A DNA stretch of 64,000 nucleotides. Origin: Tepidaquicella sp964564635. Lineage in GTDB: Bacteria > Bacteroidota > Ignavibacteria > Tepidaquicellales > Tepidaquicellaceae. The translations under genes and the position numbers were made by a program. The notes beneath the pieces were generated by a model. It was given only the letters and a program-made list of their open reading frames with translations. It did not search any database and was not told where the DNA came from. The DNA is taken from NCBI GenBank assembly GCA_964564635.1, contig CAZMAR010000004.1, positions 108,226 through 172,225 on the forward strand. Direction: 5' to 3'. This document shows positions 53,949 through 63,563 of the stretch, one piece after another (within the stretch, counting starts at the first letter, position 1; every line of letters starts with the position of its first letter).

Positions 53949-55111
53949 CAATCAAACGAATCGGTCAGCGTGGTGTTATTATAACTGCAATTTTAATTTT
54001 AAGCGCTGTGGGAATGTTGCTCGGAAAACTGCTTTATGATAACATATTTCAAACAAAACCAGACCCGAATGTTAAATTAACTGCAATTCAACAAACTGAA
54101 CAAATTAATGATGACAGAAAAAACGCAATTACCCGTGCAATAGAAAAAGTCGCTCCTGCTATAGTTGGTATTAATGTTGAAGAGGTAAGAGAAATAAGAG
54201 ACCCATTTTTTGATGACCCCTTTTTCAGACAGTTCTTTGGTGACGAATTTTCAAGAAAACAATTAGTCAGAGGGCTTGGTTCCGGATTTATTATTTCTGA
54301 AGATGGATATATTCTAACTAATGACCATGTTGCAGGAAATGCAACAAAAATTTCTGTTTCGCTAACAACTGGTGAAAGACTTGATGCTAAACTCGTTGGT
54401 ACTGACCCGGTTAGTGATATTGCTCTACTTAAAATAGATAAGAAAGGGTTACCATATGTAACATTAGGTAACTCGGATGATTTAATAATAGGGGAGTGGG
54501 TTATTGCATTGGGAAATCCTTTCGGATTATTTGAAATAAATGATAAACCCACCGTTACAGTTGGAGTTGTTAGTGCTACTAAAATGAAGGTGAATGCGGA
54601 TAATAAAAGAGTATATAAAGATATGGTTCAAACCGATGCTTCTATTAATTCCGGGAATTCAGGTGGTCCTTTAATAAATGCAAACGGAGAAGTGATAGGT
54701 ATTAACACAATAATATTTACAGGTAGTTCATACAGTTCTGGAAGCATTGGTGTCGGTTTTGCGATTTCCATTAACAGGGTAAAGAAAATTATGGAAGAAA
54801 TTAAAAAGTATGGCAAGATAGATAGAAGTTTTAACCCCGGTTTTAGAATTCAGGGGGTTGATGAACAAATTGCAAAATATTATAACCTGAAAAACAAATC
54901 AGGAGTAATTGTAACTCAGGTTTACAAAGGTGGTAGCGCAGATAAAGCAGGGCTTCAACCCGAAGATATTATCATCGAAGTAAATGGAGAACCAGTAAGG
55001 GATGAAATGGATTTAATATTTGCAGTTAATGATTCTAAAAAGGGAGATGTACTTCAATTGACAATTATTAGAAACGGGAGTGAAAAAAAGTTAAGCCTTG
55101 AGTTACAATAA
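53939..55111 (+). CDS. HtrA/Deg-family serine protease with one PDZ domain
   Basis: This 390-residue protease has an N-terminal membrane anchor (hydrophobic ~12-32), so it is probably tethered in the periplasm. The chymotrypsin-like domain has the triad His130 ('TNDHVAGN'), Asp near 160 ('VSDIALLKI') and Ser241 ('NSGNSGGPL'). A Phe/Asp-rich loop 'IRDPFFDDPFFRQFFGDEF' precedes it, as in DegQ/DegS. One PDZ domain follows ('GVIVTQVYKGGSADKAGLQPEDIIIEVNGEPV'). The anchor plus a single PDZ recalls DegS, a stress sensor protease, but DegP-like degradation is also possible. The start overlaps the transketolase gene. Confidence 0.92.
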   Translation: MELTIKRIGQRGVIITAILILSAVGMLLGKLLYDNIFQTKPDPNVKLTAIQQTEQINDDRKNAITRAIEKVAPAIVGINVEEVREIRDPFFDDPFFRQFFGDEFSRKQLVRGLGSGFIISEDGYILTNDHVAGNATKISVSLTTGERLDAKLVGTDPVSDIALLKIDKKGLPYVTLGNSDDLIIGEWVIALGNPFGLFEINDKPTVTVGVVSATKMKVNADNKRVYKDMVQTDASINSGNSGGPLINANGEVIGINTIIFTGSSYSSGSIGVGFAISINRVKKIMEEIKKYGKIDRSFNPGFRIQGVDEQIAKYYNLKNKSGVIVTQVYKGGSADKAGLQPEDIIIEVNGEPVRDEMDLIFAVNDSKKGDVLQLTIIRNGSEKKLSLELQ

Positions 55112-55114
55112 AAT

Positions 55115-55588
55115 TTACCTTGTGTGAACATATAACCAGTTATAAATATTTTTATATTTTTTACTGGCTTTTATTTTCTTATATCTTTGCCATAATGGGT
55201 GATTTGTATTACATTTAATTTTTTGTAGTAGCAGTTTTTCATATTCAGTAATCATAGAGGTCTTTTCATAACTATCTATTTCTTTTTTTTCATTTAAAGG
55301 TGTATTAACTTTTTCTAACTTCAAATTACAAGGCGTATTATTATATATATTCCCATCAATGTGAATTATATTATATTCTTCAGGTTTAATTTTATAAAAG
55401 GCAGAAGCTACTAATTTATGAACCTGTTTTAATGTTTTTTCTCCTTTCTCATCAATTATATAGACTGAAAGGTATTTTCCAAAAGGTTGTATTATTTGAG
55501 TTAACTGTTTAAATAACTTTCCTCTCTGTCGGTATATCCTTCCATTTTCATTTGCAAAATATAATGGATAATTAGGAATCTCTTTCAT
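55115..55588 (-). CDS. HNH-endonuclease-like protein (NUMOD4-type)
   Basis: This 157-residue protein begins with a NUMOD4-like 'IPNYPLYFANENGRIYRQ' repeat. The HNH-like core follows: 'QVHKLVASAFYKI' and 'IIHIDGNIYNNTPCNLKLE' near 80-112, in which the 'H-I-D-G-N...N-N...N-L' pattern matches phage-type HNH homing nucleases. The C-terminal ~45 residues are basic and may bind DNA. It is convergent with htrA with only 3 bp between the stops and lies 9 nt after the phage-type gene, so the pair looks like a small inserted cassette. Activity is unproven. Confidence 0.75.
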   Translation of the reverse strand: MKEIPNYPLYFANENGRIYRQRGKLFKQLTQIIQPFGKYLSVYIIDEKGEKTLKQVHKLVASAFYKIKPEEYNIIHIDGNIYNNTPCNLKLEKVNTPLNEKKEIDSYEKTSMITEYEKLLLQKIKCNTNHPLWQRYKKIKASKKYKNIYNWLYVHTR

Positions 55589-55597
55589 TTTTTTTAC

Positions 55598-56185
55598 TTA
55601 TTTAATATTTGAAAAAAATTCTGATGTACAGGTTGCCATTATAACTGCTCCAACGAAAGCTCTTTTCTGTGCTACTTTTTTTATTACATTTTTCATCCCG
55701 AGAATATCTTCATTTATCACCTTTTCACACCATACCCATTTGTCATCAAATTTTATCCATTTTCCTTTCCCTTCATTTTTTAGTTTGTAAGATTGATTTT
55801 TATCAGGTTTTAAAATGGTTTTCTTATACCTGTATTTAAATATTGATTCCTCACTGGTTGCTGATCCTTCACATATTCCAGTCTTCTGTCCTTTTTCAGA
55901 TTTTATTATGCATCTATAAGTAACATCAATGTAAGGTTTATCTCTGTCAAATATTTCATTTATGCATTCAAGTGCCTCAATTTGTAAATTGAATGCCTTT
56001 TTTAATTTCTCTGCTCCGGGTTTGAATAGTACAGGTTTCTTAATTCCTGGCAGGTAACCATAATCAATATTTTCTTTAAGAATCTCTTTACCGAATTCCA
56101 TCATATTAGATTTCCATAGAATCATTTCTGGAATTGAAACAATCTTTTGTTTTTGCTGGATTGATTTTATTTCTTGTGATTTCAT
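55598..56185 (-). CDS. Phage/mobile-element-type conserved protein
   Basis: This 195-residue soluble protein has the block 'ENIDYGYLPGIKKPVLFKPG' at ~38-57 and ends 'MKNVIKKVAQKRAFVGAVI'. These two blocks (DYGxIPGxxKPxLxKPGAEKL and nxxxKxAxKRA) are familiar from proteins of phages, plasmids and integrative elements, often near recombination genes; I know no proven function. It has a good Shine-Dalgarno (AAAGGAGT at 56193-56200). With the HNH-like gene it forms an isolated two-gene unit. Confidence 0.65.
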   Translation of the reverse strand: MKSQEIKSIQQKQKIVSIPEMILWKSNMMEFGKEILKENIDYGYLPGIKKPVLFKPGAEKLKKAFNLQIEALECINEIFDRDKPYIDVTYRCIIKSEKGQKTGICEGSATSEESIFKYRYKKTILKPDKNQSYKLKNEGKGKWIKFDDKWVWCEKVINEDILGMKNVIKKVAQKRAFVGAVIMATCTSEFFSNIK

Positions 56186-56536
56186 TTCTACTACTCCTTT
56201 TTTTACTTCAAATTAATATCATAAATTAATCAAGTCAACTATAATTTTTTATTTTTAAAATTTTTCTAATTTTCTTAGAATCTAATTTAGTTGAAAAAAT
56301 TATCAAAATGAGATTATAATTTCTAAATTTGAAACGAGTTATTTTCCCCTATATTTTAAAAATAAAAATAATTAACAATAAAAAAGGGAATAATATTTGC
56401 TTATATTATTTAGTATTGGTTCCCATAGCAACAAATCTTTTGCAAACTGAGAGTTTATTACTGAAGTTTGCAAAAGGAAAAAGAGGTCCTCCGAAAGGAC
56501 CTCTTTGATTTTTAGTTTGTAAATTTTAATTCAAAA
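56186..56536. other. Intergenic region containing a terminator
   Basis: 350 bp hold the Shine-Dalgarno and presumably the promoter of the phage-type gene at the left, and the terminator of the barrel gene at 56480-56506. The middle is AT-rich, with no open frame or repeat recognised. Confidence 0.5.
56480..56506 (-). terminator. Intrinsic terminator of the outer-membrane barrel gene
   Basis: Arms AAAGAGGTCCT and AGGACCTCTTT form a perfect 11-bp stem with loop CCGAA. On the minus strand it is followed by a short T run and lies about 30 bp after the barrel gene's stop. Confidence 0.88.
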
Positions 56537-57352
56537 TTACTTTCTTGTGCCTATATAAAAGTTAACCCCTCCAAAAAAGGAAAAATTTCCCATTATTCTT
56601 GAAGAAGATAATTTTTGATTTATGGACTGATCTCCACTATCATTTAGATATAAATATCCATTTTCATCTGTTGTGGAAGAAGACCTTAAAAGTAAATTCA
56701 TCAGTTGATATCGCATTCCCAATGTTATTCCAAATTCAGGTACAAATCTATAGTTATACGCTATATTACCACCAATGCCGAGTCTTATATTTCCGTGATA
56801 TGTATTAAATGTTTCCGGTGAATTATACGGTTGAGTAAAAACTCTACCTGTAATTATACTCATATTTACATCGGTTCCAAATGTAAATGAAGAGCGAAGT
56901 AAAGGGTCAACAAATATAGCATACTCAAAACCAAGAGCAGCATATGGAATATTATATCTAACACTACTTGTTCCACCAATTCTTTGAGGGGAATTATATC
57001 CATATCGAGGCCATCCAACAGGAACAACAGTGATATCATAAGCACCTCCTTCACTATTTACATAGTGAGAATATGCTAAGTTTAAAGTTAATCTAAATTG
57101 ACTATGGTCAAGGGTTGCAACAGCAATTTTCGCGTTTACTCCTGTTGAAAAACCAATACTGGCTGCATAACTTTGAAAATCATAAATTTCACCTATATAA
57201 GTTCCCTTAAAATCGTGAACCGGAATATTCAAACCACCAATAACATCAATTATCATTAGGGGTTTTTTAAATCTTTTGGAAGATATGTCCTGAGCAAAGG
57301 AATTTGAAAAAACTACAACAAACAATAGTAAACAGAAAAATATTTTTTTCAT
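56537..57352 (-). CDS. Outer-membrane beta-barrel protein, function unknown
   Basis: This 271-residue protein has a signal peptide ('FFCLLLFVVVFSNSFAQ', cut near residue 20) and alternating hydrophobic/Gly/aromatic strands. Examples are 'MIIDVIGGLNIPVHDF', 'LTLNLAYSHYV', 'AALGFEYAIFV' and 'FGITLGMRYQLM', with a closing strand 'FSFFGGVNFYIGTRK'. The size and pattern fit an 8-12-stranded barrel. It stands alone between a terminator and the protease gene 36 bp upstream, so it may share transcription with the latter. No domain family is recognised. Confidence 0.75.
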   Translation of the reverse strand: MKKIFFCLLLFVVVFSNSFAQDISSKRFKKPLMIIDVIGGLNIPVHDFKGTYIGEIYDFQSYAASIGFSTGVNAKIAVATLDHSQFRLTLNLAYSHYVNSEGGAYDITVVPVGWPRYGYNSPQRIGGTSSVRYNIPYAALGFEYAIFVDPLLRSSFTFGTDVNMSIITGRVFTQPYNSPETFNTYHGNIRLGIGGNIAYNYRFVPEFGITLGMRYQLMNLLLRSSSTTDENGYLYLNDSGDQSINQKLSSSRIMGNFSFFGGVNFYIGTRK

Positions 57353-57388
57353 AGCAACTATTTTAATTTAAATTTTTAAAAAAAAGAA

Positions 57389-59536
57389 CTATTTATAAAG
57401 TATTACCTTTTTATTTTCAGTATAATTTCCAGCAATAAAGTTAATGAAATAAATTCCAGAAGTTAAATCTGAACCATCAAGTAAAATACTATATATCCCG
57501 GAATTTAAATTTCCTTTGAAAATCTCCTTAACAAGTTTTCCAGTTATATCATACAGTTTTAATGAAACTGTTGTATTTTCTTTTATAGAAAATTTTATTG
57601 TTGTTGTTGGATTAAAAGGATTAGGATAGTTATCATAAAGCTTATATTCAGTCGCTATGTTGTTTTCATTTTTTATATTACTTGCTGGGGTCACTGTATA
57701 CATAAATCTTATTGATGGGGGAGTGCTACCTGGAGGATTTACTCCACTACCACCTGCCGGTAATGTTGATACAAGTGGTGTAGGTAATTTAATATCCTGT
57801 GCTGCAAAATAATATTCTACTTGTGTTATATATCCGCTGCCAGGAATCTTAAAATAGAATGTATCTTTTACGACTGAACTGTATAAAGCTCCGGTAAATG
57901 TACTCCAGCCACTTCCAGAGTTTTTTCTGTAATAAATTCTTGGGGCTTCGTTTGCTCTTGTGTATCTTATTATTCCATTGTCTTTTATTACTGCTTTTAA
58001 AGTAATTGTATCAGTTATGTTAGTTGTAGTAAAAGGTTGTGTATGTAATATTATTGGTTTTGTTGTATCAAGTTGTCTTGCAGAGTCGACAGACTTTTGA
58101 GCATCAATAATTCCCCAGCCTAATGTATTATTCGGAGAAGAAGAATTGCTACCAAATTTTCTTAATATCCTTACTACCTGCATTGGGGTTAAGTCTTTAT
58201 TCGCGCATAACATTAGTGATGCTACCCCGGCAGTTAAAGGACATGAAAATGATGTTCCACTTCCGTTACTATAACTTGAAGTATTTGATGTTCCAGCAAT
58301 ATAATTTCCTGATGCAAGTGCAACCACATCTGGTTTTATTCTTGGTGGATTGTCCGTTGTTGGACCCACCGAAGATGTTGTCCAGTAAGTATTTGAAGTA
58401 GTAACTCCACCAACCGTTAAAACACTATCACCATCTGCAGGACCGTTAAGTGTATTATGTGAAGCGTTGTATCCATTATTACCTGCTGAATTGCACACTA
58501 CTATACCCTTATTTACTGCTAAATCAGCTGCTATAGTTATTGGTAGAGTATTTCCATTCATATCCTGCCAGGTATAACTAATCTGACCAGAGTCAAATTC
58601 AAGATAGCCGAGAGAACTTGAAATTACATCAACCCCTAAACTATCAGCCCATTCAGCAGCAGCAATCCAGTGGTCCATTTCATAATTCATTTCCCCGGGG
58701 TCAACTTCGGTTCTCGCAAGATAAAAAGTGGATTTAAATGCAGGGCCAATTAATTTTGTAGGTTTATATCCACCTATAAGCGAAAGGGTTGCCGTCCCAT
58801 GTGAATGGTTTGCAAGAGTTGTATCATTATCATGAAAGTCATATCTCCGTTCAATTTTCAATGGTAGTGTTGTAAATGCTTCATGTCCAAGATTTGAAAA
58901 TCCCGCATCGAATACTGCAACTTTTACTCCCTGTCCAAAAATTCCTTCATTATGAACAAGATTAACTTTTATCTGGCTTATCTGAATAACTGCGTTTCCT
59001 GTTCCGTAGTTTAATGAATCAACCTCAGGTGAATCAAAATTTGATTTATTGTTGCTTATATTTTCAACAATAATTTCATTTTTATTTTTCCTATATATTT
59101 CTACAAGTTCTATTTTTTTTACAAAATCGAAATTAGCTATTTCATATATCTGTTGCCTATTTACCTCCACGCTAACAGAATTAAGCCACTTTGATTTTAC
59201 TCTTACTTTCAGAGAATTTTCTCTCAAAAAGTTAATGTATGGTCCATATACAGGTAAATCTGTATAGTCAACTAATTTATTTTTTGGTAATACTTTACTT
59301 CTTCTATTTAGAGATTCCTGCGTAACGAGTGATAGTGGATTTGATAACTGCGCTTCAGCATTAATACCTTTATCTTTTAAAAATACCCAGACTGTAAATT
59401 TTTCTGTATTGGTTTCCTTTAATGATTTACTTAATGCCGGTCCGAATTTATCCACCTCAAAATTTACGATGTTGAATGCAAATAATAATACTAAACAAAT
59501 ACCTATTACTCCCAGCAAGATTAAAATGTTTTTCAT
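57389..59536 (-). CDS. Subtilisin-like (S8) serine protease with T9SS sorting domain
   Basis: This 715-residue secreted protease has a signal/anchor segment (~4-22) and a propeptide (~30-170, inhibitor-I9-like). The peptidase S8 domain follows (~190-480) with Asp in 'VAVFDAGF', His in 'NHSHGTATLSLIGG', oxyanion Asn in 'NSAGNNG' and Ser in 'GSGTSFSCPLTAG'. Next comes a beta-rich region with 'ITDTITLKAVIKDNG' and the C-terminal sorting domain 'DNYPNPFNPTTTI' ending 'KKVILYK'. Type IX secretion would place it on the cell surface or outside. The gene is preceded on its strand by the terminator of the 602-residue protein gene, so it should have its own promoter in 59537-59646. Confidence 0.93.
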   Translation of the reverse strand: MKNILILLGVIGICLVLLFAFNIVNFEVDKFGPALSKSLKETNTEKFTVWVFLKDKGINAEAQLSNPLSLVTQESLNRRSKVLPKNKLVDYTDLPVYGPYINFLRENSLKVRVKSKWLNSVSVEVNRQQIYEIANFDFVKKIELVEIYRKNKNEIIVENISNNKSNFDSPEVDSLNYGTGNAVIQISQIKVNLVHNEGIFGQGVKVAVFDAGFSNLGHEAFTTLPLKIERRYDFHDNDTTLANHSHGTATLSLIGGYKPTKLIGPAFKSTFYLARTEVDPGEMNYEMDHWIAAAEWADSLGVDVISSSLGYLEFDSGQISYTWQDMNGNTLPITIAADLAVNKGIVVCNSAGNNGYNASHNTLNGPADGDSVLTVGGVTTSNTYWTTSSVGPTTDNPPRIKPDVVALASGNYIAGTSNTSSYSNGSGTSFSCPLTAGVASLMLCANKDLTPMQVVRILRKFGSNSSSPNNTLGWGIIDAQKSVDSARQLDTTKPIILHTQPFTTTNITDTITLKAVIKDNGIIRYTRANEAPRIYYRKNSGSGWSTFTGALYSSVVKDTFYFKIPGSGYITQVEYYFAAQDIKLPTPLVSTLPAGGSGVNPPGSTPPSIRFMYTVTPASNIKNENNIATEYKLYDNYPNPFNPTTTIKFSIKENTTVSLKLYDITGKLVKEIFKGNLNSGIYSILLDGSDLTSGIYFINFIAGNYTENKKVILYK

Positions 59537-59646
59537 ATTATTTTATTAAAATTATTTAATAAAAATAGATTAATATTAAAATTATTTCAATGTTAATCAT
59601 TCATTATTTTAACAAATAATTGTTTATTTTAGTTTAAAAAAATAAA

Positions 59647-59678
59647 AAACCCTCTGGATTTTTTCATCCAGAGGGTTT
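59647..59678 (-). terminator. Intrinsic terminator of the 602-residue Asp-box protein gene
   Basis: Arms AAACCCTCTGGAT and ATCCAGAGGGTTT form a perfect 13-bp stem with a 6-nt loop, with A/T runs on both sides. It lies 25 bp beyond the stop at 59704 on the minus strand. Confidence 0.9.
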
Positions 59679-59703
59679 ATAAATAAAAGTAAATGGTTTT
59701 ATT

Positions 59704-61512
59704 TTATTTAATTAAAATCATTTTCTTTGAATCCGTGAAACCATTAGCATTCATTTTATAAATATATATTCCTGAGTTCAAATTACTAGCATCAAATGTA
59801 ACAGAATATGTACCAGCATTAAGATATTCATTTATTAAAGTATAAACCTCTCTTCCCAACATATCATAAATTTTTAATGTAACTGGACCTGCATTCATAA
59901 TTTTCAAATCTATTTTTGTATAAGGATTAAATGGATTTGGATAATTTTGTGATAATTCAAATTTATCTGGTATATTTGTTCCAATTGGAGTTATTCCCAC
60001 AGCCGGTAAATTCTCAGCATTAAAATATACATTTGTTGGACCATTACCTGCGTATGCAAATGTAGAGTATTTATTTGTTCCTTCTTTATATATTGCGACC
60101 ACTGGAGGTAAGAGCCCTGTTGAAGGATATGAATTTCTCTTATAATTTACAGTTCCCATATTACCAGGGATGCCTCTTCTTACATTAACAGAATCTCCAT
60201 TAATATCTACATAAGCAGCTATACAGTAACCACCTCCAGCTTCAAGAGAGTCAGAATTGCACCAGGTATAGTCTGCCTGATGAGAAGATGTTCCTAAATA
60301 GAAATTAACATTCCAGGATGCACCGCTATTAGTAGAGTAATGATATCTTGCAATTCTTTGGACACTATCTTTTATTGTTGTTATCAGTATTTTTTTGTTT
60401 ACTGCAAAAGATTGTTGTGGAATAGTAATACAGGGTTTTTCATATTTTACTCCAGATGGTGCAATTGTCAGGTAATATGTTCTAAAATTTGTAGAAGGAG
60501 CTGAAGTTGTTACTATAACACGAGTTTCTGTCGAGCTCGTAAATCTTCTTTCTGTTGCTATATAAACAGAATCAGATCCAGTCTCTTCCCTTGAGTAAGC
60601 TGCACTTGGATAAAAATCATTGTAGGTAGTATTTAAATCAGCAGATGCATGAGTTAGGCACCAATCTATTGACCTGAAATGAACTAATTTATTTACTGTT
60701 CCTCCACCATTAGCAACTAAGGCAACAACCACATGCATATAAACTGCAGATGACCAATACATTCCATCGCTACAAGCTGATGGATATTCATATCTATAAC
60801 CAGATGGAGGTGTAGCTATCCAACCGGAATAAAAAGCACTCCCGTTTCTTCTGAAAGTTGCATATCCTAAAATAGCATCATTAGTGTTTGTATTGGGTCC
60901 CGCATTAAAATAAAGAATTACCCTTACGGAGTCATCACTACCTCTTCTTTCTACCAGCATAGAAATCTGGTGAAAATAATAAGTTGCATGAGCTACACTA
61001 TTAACCACAAGCCAATGTCTGCCGCCGTCAGTAGAACGATAGACAGTAATGTATCCATTGTAACCGCTTACTCCAGATCTATTTACTGCTAAATAAAGAT
61101 TTCCATCTTTTGCAAATTTCATATCCAGTTGTCTGAAACCTGATGATTTTACATTTCCTGAATAAACTTTTATATCACCAATTCCCCATTGAGGCTCAAC
61201 TCCATTCTCATTTTCTTTTATTTGTATCGGTGGATTCTCTGTATTAGAATAATGAATTCTTAAATATTTATCAATTTCTTTTCCAAGTCTTGCCTTTTCT
61301 GTTTCGTTTCCATTTCTGCAAGCTATTGCATATTCATCAAGAAGTGCTTGTGGTACAGGGGAAATGTCATTTATTACAGGGTCTTTTTCTTCTGCTCTTT
61401 TACCCCAATCACCAGGGACATTTATTCTTGTATCTGGTCCTACATCTGTTTGAGTAAGCCCTATTGAAAATGAAAATAGTAGTAAGGTTGTTAGTAATAG
61501 TAATTTTTTCAT
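59704..61512 (-). CDS. Secreted Asp-box (BNR-type propeller) protein with T9SS sorting domain
   Basis: This 602-residue protein has a signal peptide (~3-20, 'FSFSIGLTQT') and an N-terminal helical, charged region (~30-105). A beta-propeller-like part carries Asp-boxes 'STDGGRHW' and 'STNSGASW'. The C-terminal sorting domain is 'QNYPNPFNPYTKI', ending 'KKMILIK'. Asp-boxes are found in sialidases and many non-enzymatic propellers; the catalytic residues of sialidases are not evident, so a binding role is as likely. It has a strong SD (GAAAGGAGT, 61518-61526) and its own terminator, so it is monocistronic. It is related in layout to the 505-residue neighbour. Confidence 0.88.
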   Translation of the reverse strand: MKKLLLLTTLLLFSFSIGLTQTDVGPDTRINVPGDWGKRAEEKDPVINDISPVPQALLDEYAIACRNGNETEKARLGKEIDKYLRIHYSNTENPPIQIKENENGVEPQWGIGDIKVYSGNVKSSGFRQLDMKFAKDGNLYLAVNRSGVSGYNGYITVYRSTDGGRHWLVVNSVAHATYYFHQISMLVERRGSDDSVRVILYFNAGPNTNTNDAILGYATFRRNGSAFYSGWIATPPSGYRYEYPSACSDGMYWSSAVYMHVVVALVANGGGTVNKLVHFRSIDWCLTHASADLNTTYNDFYPSAAYSREETGSDSVYIATERRFTSSTETRVIVTTSAPSTNFRTYYLTIAPSGVKYEKPCITIPQQSFAVNKKILITTIKDSVQRIARYHYSTNSGASWNVNFYLGTSSHQADYTWCNSDSLEAGGGYCIAAYVDINGDSVNVRRGIPGNMGTVNYKRNSYPSTGLLPPVVAIYKEGTNKYSTFAYAGNGPTNVYFNAENLPAVGITPIGTNIPDKFELSQNYPNPFNPYTKIDLKIMNAGPVTLKIYDMLGREVYTLINEYLNAGTYSVTFDASNLNSGIYIYKMNANGFTDSKKMILIK

Positions 61513-62038
61513 AATATACTCCTTTCTTTAAGATTTTTATGTGATAATTTATACATAATTTTTTAAAATGTCAATAGTATTAATTATTATCTTTGAGTAA
61601 TAATTCGGTATATCTATTGATAAATTGGATATTTATTTGTATAGTTTATTTCTGTTCATTATTTTTTTACTATACAAAAAAAATTTTTTTTAATTATCCA
61701 GTTATTGTTTCCAATTTTTAAGTTGATAAAAATTTTTTCAGATACTTTAGATTTATAGTTATTTTAGATTTACGGTGATTATATTTGATAAGAAAGCAAG
61801 GATTCTTTAACTATACGAAGAAATTTCTGTAAATGATATAAATTTTTGAAGTAAATATAAGTGTAATATTTTGATACAAATTACAGTTTCACTCCCTCTA
61901 TAATTTTTTATTATTTCCGCAAATTTAATTCTAAAATCTACTAAATAAGATGAAAAATATTGAGCATAAATCTTTGAAATAAAAAAGCAGATGCTAATAT
62001 AGTGCATCTGCTTTTTTGGGGATAGATGAAAAAATCCT
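61513..62038. other. Intergenic region between two T9SS protein genes
   Basis: 526 bp of AT-rich DNA hold the SD of the 602-residue protein gene on the left and the terminator of its neighbour on the right (61981-62017). A short open frame at 61807-62007 on the minus strand runs through the terminator and shows no protein-like features. No repeat or RNA fold is recognised otherwise. Confidence 0.5.
61981..62017 (-). terminator. Intrinsic terminator of the 505-residue Asp-box protein gene
   Basis: Arms AAAAAAGCAGATGC and GCATCTGCTTTTTT form a perfect 14-bp stem with a 9-nt loop; the A/T tracts give a T-run on either strand. It lies 22 bp beyond the stop at 62039. Confidence 0.9.
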
Positions 62039-63556
62039 TTACTTCATTAAAATCATTTTTTTCGTGTCTTTGAAACCATTTGTTTCTAAACAGTAGAAGT
62101 AAATTCCACTTGATAGCATTGAACCATCAAAATCTATTGTATATACACCTGATGATAAATTCTCTGAGACAAGAGTCTGAACTTCTTTTCCTAATATATT
62201 ATATACCTTTAGTGTAACAAATCCATTCTTTGGAATTTCAAATCTGATTTTAGTTACAGGATTAAATGGATTCGGATAATTTTGCTCGAGTGAAAACTTT
62301 TCCGGAATAAGGTTATTCTCATTTTTTATTCTTGTTGATAATTCATATCTATCCCAATATACTCTTTTGGGCGTTCCGTCATGACCAACCCAGGTAACTC
62401 CAAGGTCTGATGTTGGTATTTCAACAATTACAGGCCTATAGTCTTTTGAGGACCATCCAGGTGGATGATGACTTATCTGTTCCGGAGGGGTGAAAGTTCC
62501 TAAGGTAATATTTGCATAAGTATACATAAGTTTATCTGTATTGTTTGTTGGTGGTCCTGATTGTAAGCTATCAGAATAATAGATTAGATCAAATCCACCA
62601 GTCCCAACTTGATATACACTTATATCAAACCAGTATTCGTCAACATTTGGATTTACAGCAACATCAATAGCAGAAGAATAATTTTGTCCTGCATTTGTAC
62701 TTCTTCTACCATATATGTTTATATTACCTGTTGTACCCGTTGTGTATAATAACCATACTATACCTTTAGTCATTGCAGATTTGTATTCATGCTTAGGAAC
62801 AGCTTCGGTTACTACATCATGGAAATATCCAGAACTAAGTGTACCATTTGTTGTTTGTGAATATCTTGCAGAACGAATATAGGCAGTTGATGTATCACCT
62901 CCAGTAATAGTTGTTGTGTTATAATATAGTAATATTGTTGTATCACCTGTAATCATTTGTGAAATTCTTGGTATTGCACCTGAAGAGGTCACGGTACCGG
63001 TAATAGGCCAGCTATACCCACCATCTGTTGATGCATATCTCGGAATACTATTAGAAGATAGTGCATCGCCGAAAATATATAAAGCACCAGTAGAAGAACC
63101 TGTAGCATCAAATGTTCTGTAATTTGCAGTCAATAGTACCTGAAATCCGGAATTATCTACTACATTCCATCTATAAATTGTGTTTTGGTATATAAAAAAT
63201 AAATAAAGAGAATCAGGTCCAGCACCGCTATTTACAAATACCATTCTATCTATTTTATCTCTAAATGTTACTCCAAAGGTTGATAAAGTCCAGTTATTAC
63301 CATTGTTTGTAGATTTAAATAAAATAATTCCGAGGTTCGTTGTTGCAAGTGTATCGTTAATTGCTATATAAAGCGTATTTCCAAGTTTTCCATTTTCAAT
63401 TGGACCAATTGGTTCAAAATTATAAACAAGAATATCATTTCCCCATATAGGATTGTCCTTAAATGAATTCTCAGAAAATATAGCTTTATTTATAATATTC
63501 TGAGAAAAGCTTACACCTGCAATAAAAAGGAAAAAAATAATAAAAATTTTTTTCAT
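62039..63556 (-). CDS. Secreted Asp-box (BNR-type) protein with T9SS sorting domain
   Basis: This 505-residue protein starts at the ATG at 63556, which opens a signal peptide ('IFFLFIAGVSFSQN') and follows the SD AAAGGAGT at 63564-63571; a longer open frame upstream is discarded. The mature part has Asp-boxes 'STNNGNNW', 'STDGGYSW' and 'STNAGQNY', suggesting a beta-propeller of the sialidase/BNR type without visible catalytic residues. The C-terminal domain has 'QNYPNPFNPVTKI' and ends 'KKMILMK', the type IX secretion signal. It has its own SD and terminator. Confidence 0.87.
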   Translation of the reverse strand: MKKIFIIFFLFIAGVSFSQNIINKAIFSENSFKDNPIWGNDILVYNFEPIGPIENGKLGNTLYIAINDTLATTNLGIILFKSTNNGNNWTLSTFGVTFRDKIDRMVFVNSGAGPDSLYLFFIYQNTIYRWNVVDNSGFQVLLTANYRTFDATGSSTGALYIFGDALSSNSIPRYASTDGGYSWPITGTVTSSGAIPRISQMITGDTTILLYYNTTTITGGDTSTAYIRSARYSQTTNGTLSSGYFHDVVTEAVPKHEYKSAMTKGIVWLLYTTGTTGNINIYGRRSTNAGQNYSSAIDVAVNPNVDEYWFDISVYQVGTGGFDLIYYSDSLQSGPPTNNTDKLMYTYANITLGTFTPPEQISHHPPGWSSKDYRPVIVEIPTSDLGVTWVGHDGTPKRVYWDRYELSTRIKNENNLIPEKFSLEQNYPNPFNPVTKIRFEIPKNGFVTLKVYNILGKEVQTLVSENLSSGVYTIDFDGSMLSSGIYFYCLETNGFKDTKKMILMK

Positions 63557-63563
63557 TTTCTTT

